From contig NZ_JABFDM010000005.1 in assembly GCF_013178945.1 (NCBI RefSeq), positions 310,001-374,000 of the forward strand: 64,000 nucleotides of DNA, written 5' to 3'. The position numbers and the translations under genes are program-made. Numbering within the stretch: the first letter of the stretch is position 1; every line of letters starts with the position of its first letter. Of the stretch, positions 27,704 to 36,647 are shown in pieces. The notes under the pieces were generated by a model, which made no database searches, had not been told where the DNA came from, and saw nothing but the letters and a program-made list of their open reading frames with translations. Source of the stretch: Bradyrhizobium aeschynomenes. GTDB lineage: Bacteria > Pseudomonadota > Alphaproteobacteria > Rhizobiales > Xanthobacteraceae.

Positions 27704-27804
27704 CGACTAAGCAGATGGGGGGTGCCGCGGTCCGGCGCCAACCGAGAGCGCACGGGAGCGGGGGCTGGGATCTTCGCGGCCACGTGCCGGTACCGGAGTT
27801 TGTA

Positions 27805-28677
27805 ATGGAAACGCGGGCGAATTACGTCCTGATCGGATCGTTCACGTTGGCGGTGATCGCCGCGGCGGTCGGATTCGTCCTCTGGTTCCAGAGCCTGCAC
27901 ACCACCAAGCAGCGCAGCCCGCTCAGGGTCGTGTTCGAAGGCCCGGCCGCCGGATTGCGCAATGGCGGCAGCGTCAATTTCAACGGTATCCGGGTCGGCG
28001 AGGTCATCTCGGTCAAGCTCGACAATCCGCGCCGCGTCGTGGCGCTGGCGATGGTCGAGAACAACGCCCCGATCCGCAAGGACACCCTGGTCGGCCTCGA
28101 GTTTCAGGGCCTCACCGGCGTTGCCGCGATCGCGCTGAAGGGCGGCGAGGAGGCCGCGCCGCCGCCGCCGCTCGACGAGGACGGCGTTCCGCTGCTGCGC
28201 GCCGATCCGACCCGGTTGCAGGATGTCACCGAGGCGATCCGCGCCACCCTGCAGAACATCAACAAGGTGGTCGCCGACAACCAGGACGCCGTGAAGAACT
28301 CGATCAAGAACCTCGAGGTCTTTACCCAGTCGCTGGCCCGCAACTCCGAGCGCATCGATGGCGTCATGTCCCGTGTCGACGGCATCATGGGCAAGGCGGA
28401 CACCTTGATGCTCGGCCTCAATTCGCTGGCCGGCGGCAAGGACGGCGGCGAACTGTTCCTGACGGTGAAGTCGATCCGCGAGCTTGCCGAGGATTTCGAC
28501 AAGCGCTCCGGCGCGCTGATGGCAGATGGACGGCGGACGCTGTCCGACATCAGCCGAGCCGTGAACAATTTCGACCGCAATCCGACCCGGGTCCTGTTCG
28601 GGGCCAGCAACTCCAGCCCGAGCAACGCCCAGGCCTCGCAGCCCGCGCCCGCACCGCCCGCGACCGGGCGGCGGTGA
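27805..28677 (+). CDS. mlaD: MCE-domain lipid-binding protein MlaD
   Basis: A 290-residue periplasmic protein anchored by one N-terminal helix (YVLIGSFTLAVIAAAVGF). The MCE domain spans residues 40-120 (VVFEGPAAGLRNGGSVNFNG). A long helical region with DAVKNSIKNLEVFTQSLARN follows, and the tail is Pro/Ala-rich. It should form the hexameric ring that passes lipids from MlaE. ATG 27805 places the anchor at the N-terminus; the frame is open 38 codons upstream. Confidence 0.9.
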   Translation: METRANYVLIGSFTLAVIAAAVGFVLWFQSLHTTKQRSPLRVVFEGPAAGLRNGGSVNFNGIRVGEVISVKLDNPRRVVALAMVENNAPIRKDTLVGLEFQGLTGVAAIALKGGEEAAPPPPLDEDGVPLLRADPTRLQDVTEAIRATLQNINKVVADNQDAVKNSIKNLEVFTQSLARNSERIDGVMSRVDGIMGKADTLMLGLNSLAGGKDGGELFLTVKSIRELAEDFDKRSGALMADGRRTLSDISRAVNNFDRNPTRVLFGASNSSPSNAQASQPAPAPPATGRR

Positions 28678-28683
28678 GGCTCT

Positions 28684-29028
28684 GGCGAATAGCGAATTGG
28701 GAGTAGCGAATAGGGGCGCTTGAACCCGGCGGCCGCAGTGTGCCGATGGCTGCTCGTCTCCTGGTTCGACACCGCTTAGCCCTGTCGGATGCCGGGCGAT
28801 GTACGCGTCGCCGGCAAGGTCGAGCGCAGGATGCGGTGGCGATCTCCAAGTGGCAGGGGCCGGGCGTGCGGATGCCGGGCCGAAACGAGCAAAGCCGAAC
28901 AAGGCTTCATTGGATCTACGAAAGCGAAACGGAGGCCTCGCGGCCTCCGTTCGTCTGAGTTGCTCTCGATCTGTCGGTGGTGGGCTCGTCGCCATCGGCT
29001 ATTCGCCACTCCCCGTTCGCTACTCGCC
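28684..29028. repeat. Intergenic element with 30-base imperfect terminal inverted repeats
   Basis: The arms at 28684-28713 and 28999-29028 match as inverted repeats at 26 of 30 positions (core GGCGAATAGCGAA and its complement). They enclose 285 bases with no supported gene and a strong terminator. Size and ends resemble a MITE or a paired REP-like sequence. It fills the entire gap between mlaD and the giant gene. Confidence 0.5.
28929..28950. terminator. Bidirectional hairpin terminator
   Basis: ACGGAGGCC pairs perfectly with GGCCTCCGT around a TCGC loop. It lies between the convergent mlaD and giant scaffold genes and can serve both. The plus-strand side is followed by TCGTCTGAGTT, only weakly T-rich. 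Confidence 0.6.
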
Positions 29029-29033
29029 TCCCG

Positions 29034-32000
29034 TCACGCCAGCCGGCCGGCGGCGTGGGCGAGCAGGGTGTAGACCAGGCCGGTCTCCGAGGTCAGCTGC
29101 GTGCGCAGCGCCTGCGGATTGCGGTCATCGCGGGCGACCTCGTCGAGCAGCCGCTCGAATTCGGTGATGTAGCGGTCGACCGTCTGCTTGAAGGTGCGGT
29201 CGGCGCGATACTTGCGGGCGACCTCGTCGAACGCCTTCTGACCCGCCGGCGTGTAGAGGCGCTTGGAGAACGCCTTGGTCTCGCCGCGCTGATAACGGTC
29301 CCACATCTCGGCCGCGAGGTTGCGGTCCATCAGCCGGGCGATGTCGAGCGACAGCGATTCCAGCGGATTGCCGGGCTGCTGCGCCGGTCCGCGGCCACGC
29401 GGAGCCGGAGCCTGGGGCTGTCCGGCGGTGCTGTTGTCGGCGCGGTTGAGCAGGTCGGACAGCCAGTTGTCGCTGCGCTGATCGGCGACCGGGCCCATCG
29501 GCGGTGCTTCGACCCGGCGCGGCTGCGGTGGGGGCGGGGCTGGCGGCTGCATGCCGAGATCCGGCGGCGGGAGATTGGTGACGCTGGTGGCCGCAGGCTC
29601 GCGCAGGCGCATGTCTGTTCGGCCGCCGACGGCGGCCACCACCGGCTCCTCCTGACGCATCACGGCGGCAGGCGGCGCGACTGCGGCAGGACGCGCCGTG
29701 CTGACCACGTCGAGACCCCGACCATGATGTGCGACGATCCGGTTGAGCTCGGCGAGGGCCTCGATCTGGTCGACGATGACCTTGCGCATCTGCGCTGTGC
29801 TCTCGGCCGCCTCCTGCGGCATCTCCAGCACGCCGCGGCGCAGCTCGTTGCGCGTCGCTTCGAGCTCGCGATGCATTTCGGCGGTCATCTGCTTCATGCT
29901 CGACACCAGCGTCGCGAACCTCTCGGCCGACTGCTTGAACATCGCATCGGCTTCCTGCGTGCTCTGCTGGTAGATCTCCTGCATCTGCGACGTCGTGAGG
30001 CGGCGTTCCTCCTCCGCATTGGCGCGGATGGCTTCGAACTGGCGGCTGAGCGCGGTCGAGCCGGCGCCGGCCGTTTCCGCCACGACCCGGGCGATGTCGC
30101 GGGCCCGCTCCTCGGCGGCCGCGAGCGACTCGTCGAGCAGGGTGGTGAAGCGGGTCAGGCGCTGGTCGAGATCGGCGGTGCGAAGATCGATGGTGGTGAC
30201 CAGCGATTCCAGCGTCGTCTTGCGATCCGAGATCGAGACCGTCGCATCGCGGTTGCTCTGCTCGACGATGGCGGCAGCCTCGATCAGGGCCTTGCCGTGG
30301 GCATCGAACTGGCTCGACAGCGATCCGAGATCCTCGAGCGCACGGGACGTCTTGGCGTTGAAGACGTTGAGCTGATCTTCGAGGGTCTGCGTCGCCGTGC
30401 CATTGCGCGACGTCACGTCGTTCATCGCGGTGACGAAATCGGCCACGCGGGCGACCAGCGCACGCTCCAGCGAGTTGAGATTGTCGTGGGCGCCGGTCAG
30501 CACCTCCTGCAGCAGGATGTTGCCCTCGCGCAGACGCTCGAACAGAGCGACGGTGTCGGTGCGCAGGATCTTGCTGGTCTCCTGCATCTCGGTGACGGCC
30601 GCCACCGAGACCTGGCGCGACTGCTCGATCGCGGCGCGCGAGGCCTGCTCGAGATCCTTCAGCGACTTGGTGATCGCCGTGGTCGCGAGCTCGCCGGCCG
30701 AGGTGATGGTGCGGGCGACCTCGGAGCCGTTGCCGTTCACGGTCTGGGCGAACGCCTGGCCGCGCATCTCGATCTGCTTCAGCGCATCGGTGGTGACGCG
30801 ATCGATCTCGATCGTGAGCTGGTTGGTCTTCGAGTTGAGCGTCTCGACCAGCGTGCCGCGCTTGCCGTCGAGGATCTGCGACAGCCGCTCGCTCTGCTGC
30901 TGCACATAGGTGACGATCTCGTCGGTCTTGCCGGTCATGGCCGAGCCGAACGAGTTGCCGGCGGCGAGCACCGAGCGCTCGATCTCGGTCGAGGTCGACT
31001 TCACCCGCGTCGAGACCTCGTTGGAGGCCGCGACCAGCGCGCTCTGGGCATTGAGGGCGCTGCTCTGGATCGCGTCCGTCGTGTTGGCGGCGACCGTGTT
31101 GATCGAACGTTCGATCTCGGTCGAGATCGCCTTGAGCTGGCCGGCCGTGTCGGTGGAGGTCGCCGTGAGCACGCTCTGCGCTTCGCGGGCGCCGCTGACG
31201 ATCACCGCGACGGTCTCGGTCGTGGTCGTGGTCAGCACCGCCTGGGCCTCGCGTGCGCTGCCGATCAGGGCCGCAGCGGTGTCCGCCGAGGTCGAGGTCA
31301 GCGACATCTGCGCCTGGCGTGCGCTGTTGAGGATCGAGGTCGCTGTGTCGGCGCCGACCGACGACAGCGTCCGCTCGACGTCCACGGCGAGCGACTTGAC
31401 GTGCTCCGCCGCCTCGGTCGAGCTTGAGATCAGCTTGGACTGGACCTCACGGGCGCTGTCGATGATGACGGTGGCCGTGGTGGTGCCGACCGCGGCCAGT
31501 GTCCGCTCGACGTCGATCGCCAGCGACTTGACGTGGTCGGCGGCTTCGGTCGAGGCGCTCACCAGCTTGGACTGCACATCCCGCGCGCTGTCGACGATGG
31601 TCGCCGCGGTGTTGGTGCCGACGGCAGCGAGCGTGCGCTCGACATCGGCGGCCAACGACTTGACGTGATTGGCCGCTTCCGAGGACGCGCTGATCAGCGT
31701 GCTCTGCGCCTCGCGCGCGCCGCCGGTGATCGCCTCGGCGGTGGTCGTTCCCGCGATCGAGAGCGAGCGCTGGACGTCGACGGTGAGCACCTTGACCTGC
31801 TCGGCGGCCTCGTGGGAGGCGGCGAGCAGGGCGCTCTGGGCCTCGCGGGCACCGGCCGTGATCGTCTCCGCGGTCTCCGTGCCGGCGCTGGTCAGCGAAC
31901 GCTGCACATCCGCCGCGAGCGATTTCACGTGCTCGGCTGCGTTGGAGGAGGCCGAGACCAGCGTGTTCTGGACCTCGCGGGCACCGGCCAGGATCGAGGC

Positions 32001-34784
32001 TGCCGTGGCCGAGCCTGCGGCCGTCAGCGCCTGCTCGACATCGGTGGCGAGCGACTTCACGTGGATTGCGGCATCGGAGGAGGCCGAGACCAACGTGTTC
32101 TGGACCTCGCGGGCACCGGCGAGGATCGAGGCCGCGGTGGTCGAGCCCGCTGCCGTGAGCGTGCGCTCGACATCGGCCGACAGCGACTTGATCTGCTCGG
32201 CGGTCTCGCCGGAGGCCGTGACCAGGGCGGCCTGGGCCTCGCGTGCGCTGGTCAGGATGGAATTGGCGGCATTGCTGCCGGCGCCGGTGAGGGCACGCTC
32301 GACCTCGGCAGAGGTATTCTTCAATTGCGAGCCGACGTCCGTCGACACGTTGAGCAGCGCCTCCTGCGCCGTGCGGGCGCCGGTCTGGATGGTCTCGCTG
32401 GTGTTGACCACGAGGTTGGTCAGCGCGCGCTCGGCATCCTCGACATGCGACTTGATGCTGGCGGACAGCAGCTCGGCGCGGGTCATCAGTTCGTCGCTGG
32501 CCTGGCGGCCGCTGCTCTCGATGCGGCCGGCCACGGCCTCGACGCGTGAGCCGAGGAGGTCCTCGAACTGCGACACGCGATGGTCGATCTCGGTGGCGAT
32601 CGAGCCGACCCGGGTCTCGATGCCCTGATGGATGTCCTGGAAGCGGGCGGTGACGGCTTCGGTCAGCTCGAAGCTGCGGCCGTCGATGATGTTCGACAGG
32701 CTGACGATGCGCTGATCGATCGCCTCCAGCGCCTTGTCGGTGCCGTCGGTGAGCGAGGAGGTCAGGATGTTGAGGCGGGAATCGATCGACTGGATCGCCT
32801 GGGCCGAGCCATCGGTCAGCGAGGAGGTCAGCACGGTCAGCCGCGAGTCGATGGCGTGCAGCACCTGCGCCGCACCGTCGGTCAGCGAGTTCGACAGCGT
32901 TCCGAGCCGGCCCTCGATGGTCGAAGTGACAGAGGTCGCCCGGCTGTCGAAGTTCTCCTCGAGCGACTTGAGGCGGCCCTCGACGCTGTCGTCGAAGGTC
33001 TTGATCTTCGAATCCAGCGAGGAATCGAATGTGGTGATGCGGGCCTGCAGATTGGTCTCGAACTGGCTCAGCCGCTGGTCCAGCGTCGCCGTGATCTCAC
33101 CGCTGTTGGACGACAGACGGGTGTCGAAACTGTCGACATAGGTCTTGAGATTGTCGGAGATCTCCTGGGTCCGCTGGCCCATGCGCTCGACGATCTCGCC
33201 GCCATAGGTTTTCACGGTGCGATCGAACTCGGTGATGTGCCGGGTGATCAGCGCGCCCAGGGTCGAGCTGTCGCGGGCAAAACGTTCGGCGAGCTCGGTG
33301 CCCTGGTTCTTCACCAGCTCGTCGAAGGCGCTGATCTGCATCGACAGCGTGTCGTGCGTGCTCTCGGTCTGGCTGACGACCTTGGCGACCAGCGAGTTGA
33401 CGGTCGCGTCGAGCGACTCGCTCGCCTTCTCGCCCGACGTGACGATGTGGCCCGACAGGCGCTGGCTCGCCTCGTCGATCTTGGTGACGAGGTCGCCGCT
33501 GCGCAGCTCGAGCTCCAGCAGCAGGGAGTCGCCGGACGCCTTGAGCGAATCGTGGACCTGCTCGGTGCGGACTGAAATGCCGTCGACGATCGCGGCCGTG
33601 CGCTGCTCGAACTCGTTGGTGATCCGGTCGATGCGCTCATTGAGCATCTCGTGGACGCGGTCGGACAGATCGGCGAACTCGTCGTGGACGTGGCCGGTCT
33701 TGAAATTGAGGCTGGTCGTCAGCCGCTCGGAGGCGTCGAGCACGGCGCGGGTGGTCTCGGCGCTCGCTTCTTCGAGACGGTCCAGGAGATCGCCGCCACG
33801 CTCGCCGAGCGCGAGGATCATGTTGTCGCCGGCATTGCTGAGCGCAGCCGTGATGTGGGCGCCGCGCTCCTCGAGCGCGCCGGTGATGCTCTTGGCGACC
33901 TCATCGACGCGCGAGGCGATCGCGTCCGAGATCAGTGCGATGTCGTGGCGCAGGTCGATCTGCACGCCGGAGATGGCGCTGCGGACCTGCTCGGCCTGGC
34001 CGACCAGGTTGTCGCGCTGATGGGCGATGTCCTGGAGGAGGGCGCGGATACGCACCTCGTTGTCGCTGTAGGCGCGTTCGAGCGCGGCGACCTCGTTGGC
34101 GACCAGCATCTCGAGCTCGCCGGCGCGCGCGATCGCGCGCTCGACGCCGTCGCCCATCGCCGCAACCTCGCGGCGGATGGCCTGGCCGACGGTCACGATG
34201 GAATCGCTGACGGCGCCCTCCGGCTCGGAGAAGCGGATCGCGACCTGCGCCATCGACTGCGCGATCATGCGCAGCTCCTGGCCGCGCCAGGCGAGACTCG
34301 CCAGGAAATAGAACAGCAGGACGGGGGCGAAGAACACCGCGGCAAGGCCGGCGAGCACCAGCACGCCGCCGCTCTGGCCGATCACGGCCTGCAACGACGG
34401 CAGGAAGCCGATCGTGAGCAGGGCACAGCCGACGATCCAGATGCCTGCAAACACGGTTGCCAGGGTATAGACGCCGCGCGAGGGGCGGCCCTTCTGGATC
34501 GCCTGCAGCAGCTGGCCGATGGTCTCGCGGTCGTCATTGGCCGGCCGGCGAGCGGCAAGCGGCGGCGGCTCGATCTCGTCCAGGCTGCGGTTGTCGACGC
34601 CCGGACGGGAGTCGAACGAATCGAAAGCGGATCCGCCGGTCGGCATGACCGGCGGCGCCCCGTCAGCGTGGACCGGGCCCTGCGAGTCCTGGGGCGCGGA
34701 CGTATCGCTGATGTTCAAAGCCTCCTGAATGGCGGACAGCGCAACTTCAGTCGGGTCTTTGACCTTTTTGGGGGTGTTCGCCAT
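29034..34784 (-). CDS. Giant membrane-anchored coiled protein, GPR/RgsE-like polar growth scaffold
   Basis: A 1916-residue protein. Residues 1-95 are a hydrophilic head; two transmembrane helices follow (YTLATVFAGIWIVGCALLTIGF, shown here as about 98-119, and about 138-162). Then come some 1450 residues of apolipoprotein-like amphipathic helix, including 22-residue repeats and ten 44-residue repeats. A Pro-rich linker and a conserved-looking C-terminal domain end it (AAEMWDRYQRGETKAFSKRL, then YTPAGQKAFDEVARKYRADR without gap). This layout matches the growth pole ring protein of Agrobacterium and RgsE of Sinorhizobium, which organise unipolar growth in Rhizobiales. Homology is inferred from architecture. 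Confidence 0.8.
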   Translation of the reverse strand: MANTPKKVKDPTEVALSAIQEALNISDTSAPQDSQGPVHADGAPPVMPTGGSAFDSFDSRPGVDNRSLDEIEPPPLAARRPANDDRETIGQLLQAIQKGRPSRGVYTLATVFAGIWIVGCALLTIGFLPSLQAVIGQSGGVLVLAGLAAVFFAPVLLFYFLASLAWRGQELRMIAQSMAQVAIRFSEPEGAVSDSIVTVGQAIRREVAAMGDGVERAIARAGELEMLVANEVAALERAYSDNEVRIRALLQDIAHQRDNLVGQAEQVRSAISGVQIDLRHDIALISDAIASRVDEVAKSITGALEERGAHITAALSNAGDNMILALGERGGDLLDRLEEASAETTRAVLDASERLTTSLNFKTGHVHDEFADLSDRVHEMLNERIDRITNEFEQRTAAIVDGISVRTEQVHDSLKASGDSLLLELELRSGDLVTKIDEASQRLSGHIVTSGEKASESLDATVNSLVAKVVSQTESTHDTLSMQISAFDELVKNQGTELAERFARDSSTLGALITRHITEFDRTVKTYGGEIVERMGQRTQEISDNLKTYVDSFDTRLSSNSGEITATLDQRLSQFETNLQARITTFDSSLDSKIKTFDDSVEGRLKSLEENFDSRATSVTSTIEGRLGTLSNSLTDGAAQVLHAIDSRLTVLTSSLTDGSAQAIQSIDSRLNILTSSLTDGTDKALEAIDQRIVSLSNIIDGRSFELTEAVTARFQDIHQGIETRVGSIATEIDHRVSQFEDLLGSRVEAVAGRIESSGRQASDELMTRAELLSASIKSHVEDAERALTNLVVNTSETIQTGARTAQEALLNVSTDVGSQLKNTSAEVERALTGAGSNAANSILTSAREAQAALVTASGETAEQIKSLSADVERTLTAAGSTTAASILAGAREVQNTLVSASSDAAIHVKSLATDVEQALTAAGSATAASILAGAREVQNTLVSASSNAAEHVKSLAADVQRSLTSAGTETAETITAGAREAQSALLAASHEAAEQVKVLTVDVQRSLSIAGTTTAEAITGGAREAQSTLISASSEAANHVKSLAADVERTLAAVGTNTAATIVDSARDVQSKLVSASTEAADHVKSLAIDVERTLAAVGTTTATVIIDSAREVQSKLISSSTEAAEHVKSLAVDVERTLSSVGADTATSILNSARQAQMSLTSTSADTAAALIGSAREAQAVLTTTTTETVAVIVSGAREAQSVLTATSTDTAGQLKAISTEIERSINTVAANTTDAIQSSALNAQSALVAASNEVSTRVKSTSTEIERSVLAAGNSFGSAMTGKTDEIVTYVQQQSERLSQILDGKRGTLVETLNSKTNQLTIEIDRVTTDALKQIEMRGQAFAQTVNGNGSEVARTITSAGELATTAITKSLKDLEQASRAAIEQSRQVSVAAVTEMQETSKILRTDTVALFERLREGNILLQEVLTGAHDNLNSLERALVARVADFVTAMNDVTSRNGTATQTLEDQLNVFNAKTSRALEDLGSLSSQFDAHGKALIEAAAIVEQSNRDATVSISDRKTTLESLVTTIDLRTADLDQRLTRFTTLLDESLAAAEERARDIARVVAETAGAGSTALSRQFEAIRANAEEERRLTTSQMQEIYQQSTQEADAMFKQSAERFATLVSSMKQMTAEMHRELEATRNELRRGVLEMPQEAAESTAQMRKVIVDQIEALAELNRIVAHHGRGLDVVSTARPAAVAPPAAVMRQEEPVVAAVGGRTDMRLREPAATSVTNLPPPDLGMQPPAPPPPQPRRVEAPPMGPVADQRSDNWLSDLLNRADNSTAGQPQAPAPRGRGPAQQPGNPLESLSLDIARLMDRNLAAEMWDRYQRGETKAFSKRLYTPAGQKAFDEVARKYRADRTFKQTVDRYITEFERLLDEVARDDRNPQALRTQLTSETGLVYTLLAHAAGRLA
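30984..32303 (-). repeat. Ten tandem 132-base units in the giant gene (44-residue repeats)
   Basis: Each unit encodes 44 residues following the pattern VERxLxxxGxxTAxxIxxxA, then REVQxxLVSASxxAxxHVKS and LAxD. Unit boundaries fall exactly every 132 bases from 32303 down to 30984. Two units near the 3' side (31116-31379) carry three AREAQ-type motifs 22 residues apart, which shows the 44-residue unit is itself a doubled 22-mer. Confidence 0.8.
32712..32909 (-). repeat. Three tandem 66-base units in the giant gene (22-residue repeats)
   Basis: Three copies of a 22-residue unit built on RLxxLxxSLTDGxxxAxxxID, encoded without gaps. A 22-residue period is the classic apolipoprotein helix repeat and agrees with the half-unit of the larger array downstream. 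Confidence 0.7.
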
Positions 34785-34962
34785 GTTGAGTCCGAGCCCT
34801 CGTCTTAATTTCGTTCCGGCAAGCCGCGTACGAGTACCCCCTCGCCGCGCTCGAACCGGACGTCATCCCTCGCAGGCACCAGGGGTGGCAAATTCCGCCA
34901 GGTGACCCACTCCATCCGGGGATCATCCTATTGGCTGTGCCTGTTGAAAGAAATGGCCGTGG

Positions 34963-35004
34963 TTAAGAGATTCTTAATCATCGTTAACAGCAGCCGCCGT
35001 TAAC
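34963..35004 (-). promoter_or_regulatory. CtrA-type box and extra TTAAC half sites upstream of the giant gene
   Basis: TTAA-GAGATTC-TTAA at 34963-34977 is an exact TTAA-N7-TTAA CtrA box. Further TTAAC half sites follow at 34984-34988 and 35000-35004. The box is about 180 bases before the giant gene start, in the divergent gap with the Hpt gene. CtrA controls cell-cycle and flagellar genes in alphaproteobacteria. Confidence 0.6.
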
Positions 35005-35091
35005 ACTTTAGAAGGTCTGCGAATTCCGGTTTCGGCCGTGATTGGGGCGGAGCCGGGTCAAAATCGCGGCAAACCCGCGGCAATTGGGACG

Positions 35092-35108
35092 GTAACAATG
35101 CATTAACC
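35092..35108 (+). promoter_or_regulatory. Second CtrA-like box, next to the Hpt gene
   Basis: GTAA-CAATGCA-TTAACC matches TTAA-N7-TTAACC with one mismatch, 52 bases before the Hpt start. The rest of the 34785-35159 gap holds no gene. Confidence 0.5.
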
Positions 35109-35159
35109 ATTGTCGTGCTTGGGTTACCACAGGGGCGCGACGCGCGCCCGCCGGACCGG

Positions 35160-35543
35160 ATGACTGCCATGATTCCCGACCTGTCACGGATCGAATGGAT
35201 GCCCTCGCCCCCGCTGGTTCCCGACGACGGGCCGATCAGCCTCGACCTTCTCAGGCGCATGACCCTCGGCGACACCGACCTCGAGCGTGAAGTGCTCGCG
35301 ATGTTCTCGACCCAGGCCGTCCGCCTGCTGGAGCGGCTGCAGGTGCTGCCCGAGGATGCCGCCTCTGTCGCCCACACCCTGAAGGGCTCCGCCCGGGCCA
35401 TCGGCGCGCTCGATGTCGCCGACGCGGCCGAAGGGCTCGAAGCGGCGCTGCGGACAGGCGATCCGGCCGATGCGCTGGCCTGGCTCGGCACGGCCGTGGC
35501 ACAGGCCCGAGCGGCCATTTCCGACATGCTCGGCGCGGCCTGA
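35160..35543 (+). CDS. Hpt-domain phosphotransfer protein
   Basis: A 127-residue single-domain protein. The Hpt motif AHTLKGSARAIGA places the phospho-His at residue 72. It should shuttle phosphoryl groups between a hybrid kinase and a response regulator. The upstream part is short and acidic. ATG 35160 was preferred over a longer frame start at 35115; ATG 35169 is also possible. No kinase or regulator is adjacent, so its partners are unknown. Confidence 0.75.
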   Translation: MTAMIPDLSRIEWMPSPPLVPDDGPISLDLLRRMTLGDTDLEREVLAMFSTQAVRLLERLQVLPEDAASVAHTLKGSARAIGALDVADAAEGLEAALRTGDPADALAWLGTAVAQARAAISDMLGAA

Positions 35544-35626
35544 CGGGCCGTCCACGGCACTAGCGCGGAGCGGAGCGGTCCGTTATAGGACAGCCCGACC
35601 TCATTCCCTGCGCAGCACGAGCACAC

Positions 35627-35947
35627 ATGGCCAAGATCACCTTTGTCGACCATACCGGCGAATCCCGAACCGTTGACATCGAGAACGGCGCGACCGTGAT
35701 GGAAGCGGCGATCCGCAACGCCATTCCGGGCATCGAGGCCGAATGTGGCGGCGCCTGTGCCTGCGCGACCTGCCATGTCTATGTCGACGAAGCCTGGCGC
35801 GAGAAGGTCGGCCCGCCGACCCCGATGGAAGAGGACATGCTCGATTTCGGTTACGACGTGCGGCCGAATTCCAGGCTCTCCTGCCAGATCAAGGTCTCCG
35901 ACGAGCTCGACGGTCTCGTCGTCGCGACGCCCGAGCGTCAGGCCTGA
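35627..35947 (+). CDS. Adrenodoxin-type 2Fe-2S ferredoxin
   Basis: A 106-residue ferredoxin. The cluster ligands Cys40, Cys46, Cys49 and Cys86 fit the vertebrate-type CX5CX2C...C spacing (ECGGACACATCHVYVDEAW). The segment PPTPMEEDMLDFGYDVRPNS and SRLSCQIKV are typical of the adrenodoxin/FdxB group, which feeds electrons to P450s or to iron-sulfur assembly. A reductase of FNR type lies about 700 bases downstream and is a possible partner. Confidence 0.92.
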   Translation: MAKITFVDHTGESRTVDIENGATVMEAAIRNAIPGIEAECGGACACATCHVYVDEAWREKVGPPTPMEEDMLDFGYDVRPNSRLSCQIKVSDELDGLVVATPERQA

Positions 35948-36006
35948 TCGTCGGGGCGTCGCGCGCATCTTCTGCTGACATCTCCTTTGAAATTTCGCCG
36001 CGCGGT

Positions 36007-36492
36007 CTATGCCGCCGGCGTGAGTGTGACGCCATGGCGAGCCCAGGGCCGTAGCGCCGCGACGACCTGCTCGGTCAGCGGCGCCGGCTTGCGCGTCACC
36101 TCGTCGATCAGCACCATCACGGCGGTGGCCGAGGCCACGCAGCTCCCGTCCGAGAACACGACCTGCTCGCAGGTCACCGATGTCCGCCCCAGCTTCACGA
36201 CACCCAGACCCAGCTCGATTGCGCCCGGCCAGCGCAGCTCGGCGCGGAAATGCATGTCGAGCCGCACCATGATCCAGGCAAGCCCCCGCTGGGTCAGGCC
36301 ATGGCGCGGGTCCTTCATCAAGGTCACCCGGCCGGTCTCGAAATACGTCGCATAGACCGCGTTGTTGACGTGCTGGTTGGGATCGAGGTCGCCGAAGCGG
36401 ACATTATCCGTGAGGCGATAGGGGAAGTCCTCGAGCCGTGGCGCGTGGTCGTGGCGGGCCGTCTCTGTCACCGATTGATCTCCATCATTCAT
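36007..36492 (-). CDS. Acyl-CoA thioesterase, 4HBT hotdog family
   Basis: A 161-residue hotdog-fold protein. The active-site helix RFGDLDPNQHVNNAVYATYF carries the catalytic Asp of the 4-hydroxybenzoyl-CoA thioesterase group. FRAELRWPGAIELGLGVVKLG and TSVTCEQVVF form the sheet. It likely hydrolyses an acyl-CoA. It is convergent with the ferredoxin and divergent from the reductase. Confidence 0.82.
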   Translation of the reverse strand: MNDGDQSVTETARHDHAPRLEDFPYRLTDNVRFGDLDPNQHVNNAVYATYFETGRVTLMKDPRHGLTQRGLAWIMVRLDMHFRAELRWPGAIELGLGVVKLGRTSVTCEQVVFSDGSCVASATAVMVLIDEVTRKPAPLTEQVVAALRPWARHGVTLTPAA

Positions 36493-36647
36493 GCTCCCTT
36501 CAAACCTCGCTACGCTTGCCGCCGCAAGCCGCGGGCGCGCGCGAGGGGCGGCTTTTGTGCCTTCCCTGCGACCGCCCCGTTGGCTACAAATTCGGAACCG
36601 CCACCTGCCGCCATCCTCCGAGCGGCGCCTCCAACGAGAAGAGCGAC

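Noticed and set aside
25582..28995. A 1137-codon open frame antisense to the Mla genes
   Set aside because: It mirrors GC-rich coding sequence on the other strand, is His/Arg/Asp-rich without domains, and the sense genes have complete motifs.
28977..31427. An 816-codon plus-strand frame inside the giant scaffold gene
   Set aside because: It is a shadow of the repetitive coding strand; its product is Arg/Gly/Leu-rich with no family features.
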